NCBI RefSeq assembly: GCF_902167145.1
Contig: NC_050101.1
Coordinates: 179,052,428-179,116,427 of the forward strand
Direction: 5' to 3'
Length of the DNA: 64,000 nt
DNA from: Zea mays
Lineage: Eukaryota > Streptophyta > Magnoliopsida > Poales > Poaceae
Part shown: one piece after another, positions 59,653 to 64,000 of the stretch
Layout of the letters: each line of letters starts with the position of its first letter
How positions within the stretch are numbered: position 1 is the first letter of the stretch
The notes under the pieces: generated by a model
Seen by the model: only the letters and a program-made list of their open reading frames with translations
The model's database searches: none
Told to the model about the DNA's origin: nothing
Made by a program: the position numbers and the translations under genes

Positions 59653-62271
59653 ATGTCGGGAGAACACGCCAAGAAGGAGATGGTGACCGGTGATAAGCCC
59701 GCTACAAGTCATGGGAAGGCTCCATCGGGAGAGTCCGCAACAAGAAGAAGGAGGAATCACCTCCTCACAAGTCGCATCGGAGTGGCGACAAGAAAAAGAA
59801 GATGAAGAAGGTGGTATACTATGAGACCGATTCTTCGTCGCCATCCACCTCTGGCTTCGACGCGTCGTCCGTAACTTCTAAGCGCCATGAGCGCAAGAAG
59901 TTTAGTAAGATACCCCTACGCTACCCTCGCATTCCTAAAAATACTCCTTTACTTTCCGTCCCATTAGGCAAACCACCGGCTTTTAATGGTGAAGATTATA
60001 GTAGGTGGAGTGAAATGATGAAGTTTCACCTAACCTCACTCCACACAAGTATATGGGACATTGTTGAATTTGGAGTACAGGTACCTTCCGTAGGTGATGA
60101 AGATTATGATGCGGACGAAGTCGCCCAAATCCAACACCTCAAATCCCAAGCAACTACTATACTCCTCACCTCTCTAAGTCGAGAGGAGTATAATAAGGTG
60201 CATGGGTTGAAAAGTGCCAAAGAGATTTGGGACGTACTAAAGACCGCACACGAAGGAGACGAGGTGACCAAGATCACCAAGATGGAAACGATCGAGGGGG
60301 AGCTCGGTCGGTTCATGCTCAACCAAGGAGAGGAGCCACAAGCCATGTACAACCGGCTCAAAACCTTGGTAAACCAAGTGCGCAACCTCGAAAGCACCAA
60401 ATGGGATGACCATGAAATGGTCAAGGTTATTCTAAGATCACTTGTATTTCTTAACCCTACTCAAGTTCAATTAATTCGCGGTGATCCAAGATATAAACTA
60501 ATGTCTCTCGAGGAAGTAATAGGAAAATTTGTGAGCTTTGAATTGATGATCAAAGGCTCCAAGAAGATCATCGAGCAAGGCGCCTCCTCCTCCGTACCCG
60601 AGGCACAACCCATTGCATTCAAGGCAACAGAGGAGAAGAAAGAAGACTCTACACCAAGTAGGGTCCCCATCGACGCCTCTAAGCTCGACAATGTGGAGAT
60701 GGCGCTCATCATCAAGAGCTTCCGCCAAATCCTCAAGCAAAGGAGGGGAAAAGACTACAAGCCCCGCTCCAAGAAAGTGTGGTAAGCCAGGTCATTTTAT
60801 CACTAAATGTCCTTTATCTAGTGATAGTGACAGGGATAACGACAAGAGGGGGAAGAAGAAGGAGAAGAAGAGGTATTACAAGTAGAAGGGCGGCGATGCC
60901 CATGTTTGCCGGGAGTGGGACTCCGACGAGAGCTCCACCGACTCCTCCTCCGACGAGGACGCCGCCAACATCGCCGTCAACAAAGGACTCTTCTTCCCCA
61001 ACGTCGGTCACAAGTGCCTCATGGCAAAGGACGGCAAGAAGAAGAAGGTAAAATCAAAATCCTCCACTAAGTATGCAACTTCTAGTGATGAGGATAATTC
61101 TAGTGATGATGAGGACAACTTGCTTACTCTTTTTGCCAATCTTAACATGCAACAAAAAGAGAAATTGAATAAATTGATTAGTGCTATTCATGAGAAGGAT
61201 GAACTCTTGGATAGCCAAGAGGACTTCCTTATTAAGGAGAACAAAAAGCATGTTAAGACTAAAAATGCTTATGCTCAGGAGGTAGAGAAAAATGAAAAAT
61301 TAACTAGTGAGCTTAGCACTTGCCATGACACTATTTCTAGCCTTAGAAATGAAAATACCAAATTAATTTCTAAGGTTGAGAAATCAAATGTTTGTGATGA
61401 TTCAATTGTTAATCTTAGAAATGATAATGCTAGTTTAATTGCTAAGATTGACATGTTGAATGAATCTCTTGCTAGCATTAAGTTTGAGAATGATAAATTA
61501 ATTGCTAAGGCTAAGGAATTAGATGTTTGCAATATTTCTATTTCCAATCTTAGAGATGAGAATGCTATTTTACATGCTAAGATTGTTGAATTAAATGATT
61601 GCAAACCCTCTACATCTACCGTTGAGCATGTTTTTATTTGCACTAGATGTAGAGATGTTAATGTAGATGCTATTCACCATCACCTTACTTTAATTAAACA
61701 ACAAAATGATCATATAGCTACTTTAACTGCTATAATCAATAAGCATGACTTGGAAAATAAGAAATTTAAATTTGCTAGAAGCATGCTTTATAGTGGGAGA
61801 CACCCTAGCATTAAGGATGACATTGGCATCTAACAGGGAGACAATGTCAAGCTTAATGCCCCTCCTAAAAGATTGTCTAATTTTGTTAAGGGCAAGGCTC
61901 CCATGCCTTAGGATAACGAGGGCTATATTTTATATCCTGCTGGTTATCATGAGGATAAGATTAGAAGAATTCATGCAAAGAAGACTCATTCTCACCATGC
62001 TTTTATTTATAAGAATGAGACTTCTAGCTCTAGGCGTTCTACCCATGTTAAAATGCCTAAGAAGAAATCTCCTATTGCATCAAATGAACCTAACATTTCA
62101 TTTAAGACTTTTGATGCATCATATGTGCTAACTAACAAATCAGGCAAAGTAGTTGCCAAATATGTTGGGGGCAAACACAAGGGCTCTAAGACTTGTGTTT
62201 GGGTACCCAAGGTGCTTGTTTCTAATGTCAAAGGACCCAAGACCGTTTGGGTACCTAAGAACAAGGCCTAA
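59653..62271 (+). pseudogene. Sirevirus gag, multiply broken
   Basis: The ATG at 59653 (MSGEHAKKEM) is followed by a frameshift near 59750; the gag domain then runs 59802-60785 (AFNGEDYSRW; GELGRFMLNQGEEP). Another frameshift lies just before the CCHC knuckle (KCGKPGHFITKC, 60777-60811). A TAG at 60883-60885 is followed by an Asp/Ser-rich part and a long coiled-coil region (61021-61833). Then come a TAA and a TAG (61909-61911), and a C-terminal part ending KNKA and TAA at 62269-62271. Thirteen bases after that stop, the pol frame begins after a TTTTGTAG sequence, as in the first Sirevirus. Confidence 0.8.
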
Positions 62272-62284
62272 ATCTATTTTGTAG

Positions 62285-62511
62285 GTTTATGCATCCGGGG
62301 GCTCAAGTTAGATTATTGATAGCGGGTGCACAAACCACATGACTGGGGAGAAAAGGATGTTCTCCTCCTATGAGAAAAACCATGATCCCCAACGAGCTAT
62401 CACATTCAGGGATGGAAATCAAGGTTTGGTCAAAGGACTTAGTAAAATTGCTATATCTCCTGACCATTCTATTTCCAATGTTTTTCTTGTAGATTCTTTA
62501 AACTATAACTT
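62285..62511 (+). pseudogene. Start of Sirevirus pol, cut by Gypsy LTR
   Basis: Reads VYASGGSS, then TAG (62309-62311) where Trp is expected, then [19 protein letters not shown] (aspartic protease) and the [15 protein letters not shown] segment, and ends at the LTR boundary 62512. Confidence 0.85.
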
Positions 62512-64000
62512 TGTCGGCGTTTCGAGACCGGGGGGTCCCTAAGCCGACGAGTGAGTGTCGCCGCGTGCCCCAGGCAAGATGGGTCGAGCGCGTGGGCGAG
62601 CGCGAAGGGGGGAAGGAGCGAGGCGGCCGGTGACCGGCGTGAGAGAGGTGGGAATCCCGCGGCCTTCGTGTTCGTCCCGCGCCCAGGTCGGGTGCGCTTG
62701 CAGTAGGGGGTTACAAGCGTCCACGCGGGAGAGGGAAGCAAGCGGCCCCAAGAGAGCGCCTGTCTTGTCCTCGTCCCCGCGCGGCCAACCCTCTTTAAGA
62801 GGGCCTTGGTCCTTCCTTTTATAGGCGTAAGGAGAGGATCCAGGTGTACAATGGGGGTGTAGCAGAGTGCTACGTGTCTAGCAGGGGAGAGCTAGCGCCC
62901 TAAGTACATGCCGATGTGGCAGCCGGAGAGATCTTGGCACCCAGCTGGTGTGATGTCGTGGCCGTCGGAGGAGCGACGGAGCCTGGCGGAGGGACAGCTG
63001 CCGGAGCGGTTGAGTCCTTGCTGACGTCCTCCTGCTTCCGTAAGAGAGCTGAGAGCCGCTGTCGTCACAGAGCATGCGGGGCGCCATCATTTCCTATCTG
63101 GCAGAGCTAGCCAGATGGGACACCGGTCTTGTTCTCTGCGGCCCGAGTCAGCTCGGGGTAGGGTGATGATGGCGCTTCCTGTTGACGTGGCTGGCCTGCG
63201 CCTTAGGTTGGGCGACGTGGAGGCTCCTCCGAAGCCGAGGTCGAGTCTGTCTTCCGTGGCCGAGGTCGAGTCCGAGCCCCTGGGTCGGGCGAGGCGGAGG
63301 TCGTTCGGCAGAGGCCAGGGCGGAGTCCGAGCCCTGGGGTCGGGCGAAGCGGAGTTCGTCGTCTTCCGGGACCTAGCCCGAGTCCGAGCCCTGGGTCGGG
63401 CGGAGCGGAGTTCGCCGTCTTCCGGGACTTAGCCCGAGTCCGAGCCCTGGGTCGGGCGGAGCGGAGTTCGCCGTCTTCCGGGACTTAGCCCAAGTCCGAG
63501 CCTTGGGTCGGGCGGAGCGGAGTTCGCCGTCTTCCGGGACTTAGCCCGAGTCCGAGCCCTGGGTCGGGCGGAGCGGAGTTCGCCGTCTTCCGGGACTTAG
63601 CCCGAGTCCGAGCCCTGGGTCGGGCGGAGCGGAGTTCGCCGTCTTCCGGGACTTAGCCCGAGTCCGAGCCCTGGGTCGGGCGGAGCGGAGTTTCCTATGG
63701 TGCCTTTGGCAGGGCCTGACTGCCTGTCAGTCTCACTCTGTCAAGCGGCACTACAGTCGGAGTGGCGCAGGTGGCGCTGTCCTTTTGTCAGGCCAGCCAG
63801 TGGAGCGGCGAAGTGACGGCGGTCACTTCGGCTCTGCCGGGGGGCGTGCGTCAGGATAAAGGTGTCAGGCCACCTTTGCGTTAAATGCTCCTGCGATTCG
63901 GTCGGTCGGTGCGGCGATTTAGTCAGGGTTGCTTCTTAGCGAAGGCAGGGCCTCGGGCGAGCCGGAGATGTGTCCGCCGTTGGAGGGGGGCCTCGGGCGA
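62512..64000 (-). repeat. Tat-type Gypsy LTR, running past the window end
   Basis: The left edge TGTCGGCGTTTCGAGACC (62512) is the LTR 3' end read in minus orientation. A minus-strand TATA box (CTATAAAAGGAAGG) lies near 62811-62825. U3 has a 56 bp tandem array (63360-63690), and the end of the window still lies in LTR sequence like 18590-18680 of the other LTR. Since outside flank (Sirevirus pol) lies on the left, this is a 3' LTR or a solo LTR; any internal region would be to the right. Confidence 0.85.
63355..63695. repeat. 56 bp tandem array in Gypsy LTR U3
   Basis: About six units of 56 bp with GTCTTCCGGGACTTAGCCCG and AGTCCGAGCCCTGGGTCGGGC. The period was checked at 63421, 63477 and 63533. 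The units are nearly identical. Confidence 0.9.

Larger units (their letters stand above)
58416..62511 (+). mobile_element. Second Sirevirus copia element, 5' part, degenerate
   Basis: 5' LTR 58416-59604, PBS TGGTATCAGAGC at 59607-59618, gag 59653-62271, beginning of pol to 62511, where a Gypsy LTR interrupts it within the gag-pre-integrase region. Gag and leader are related to the element at 7930-13672 but clearly another family. Several frameshifts and stops show that it is older. Confidence 0.88.

Overview
This window is a piece of a large grass genome, almost certainly maize or a close Zea relative. The evidence is a complete 14.3 kb Grande-type retrotransposon, Sirevirus LTRs packed with CACCGGACnGTCCGGTG palindromes, CACTA elements with TTTGCCGAGTG-type subterminal repeats, Tat-type Gypsy LTRs, Stowaway MITEs and two monocot host genes. 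About 85 percent is nested transposable elements. No rRNA, tRNA or CRISPR was seen.

Layout. 1-7929 is the transcription-start side of a CACTA DNA transposon, with a tnp2 transposase and a Ptta/En/Spm second gene on the minus strand, both broken. It sits inside the reverse transcriptase of a Sirevirus copia (7930-13672, minus), which itself sits inside the reverse transcriptase of a Tat-type Gypsy element (13673-18815, minus). A second copia element starts with its 3' LTR at 19741 and is split twice: by a complete Grande element (20528-34839, TSD ACTCC) and by a complete hAT element (36629-40559, TSD GCTCCTGC). Its 5' end is rearranged: an integrase fragment is duplicated around a promoter-like segment (41403-42544). 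An LTR-like fragment follows to about 43.2 kb.

The host-gene island runs from about 43.2 to 53.6 kb. It holds a hypersensitive-induced reaction (HIR, SPFH family) gene on the plus strand (CDS 44571-45571, 3 coding exons, 287 aa) and a convergent LOG cytokinin-activating gene on the minus strand (CDS 53167-50186, 7 exons, 265 aa). Both look intact. Between them lie a hAT-like non-autonomous element, two (TA)n tracts attached to a 270 bp duplication, and a truncated Gypsy LTR.

From 53.6 kb the sequence returns to repeats: two Stowaway-type MITEs, a Gypsy leader/LTR piece split by a 2.3 kb non-autonomous CACTA element that carries an exon of an organellar ribosomal protein L13 gene, a second decayed Sirevirus (58416-62511, plus), and a Tat-type Gypsy LTR (62512 to the window end).

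Three points cut across the elements. First, premature stops are overwhelmingly TAG at places where glutamine is expected, the pattern left by deamination of methylated CAG (CHG) sites. Second, a TAG lies at the same gag-protease/RT boundary in both Tat elements, so it may be functional there. Third, Grande carries spliced antisense genes on the strand opposite gag-pol. Exon limits were assigned by eye from frames and GT/AG sites.
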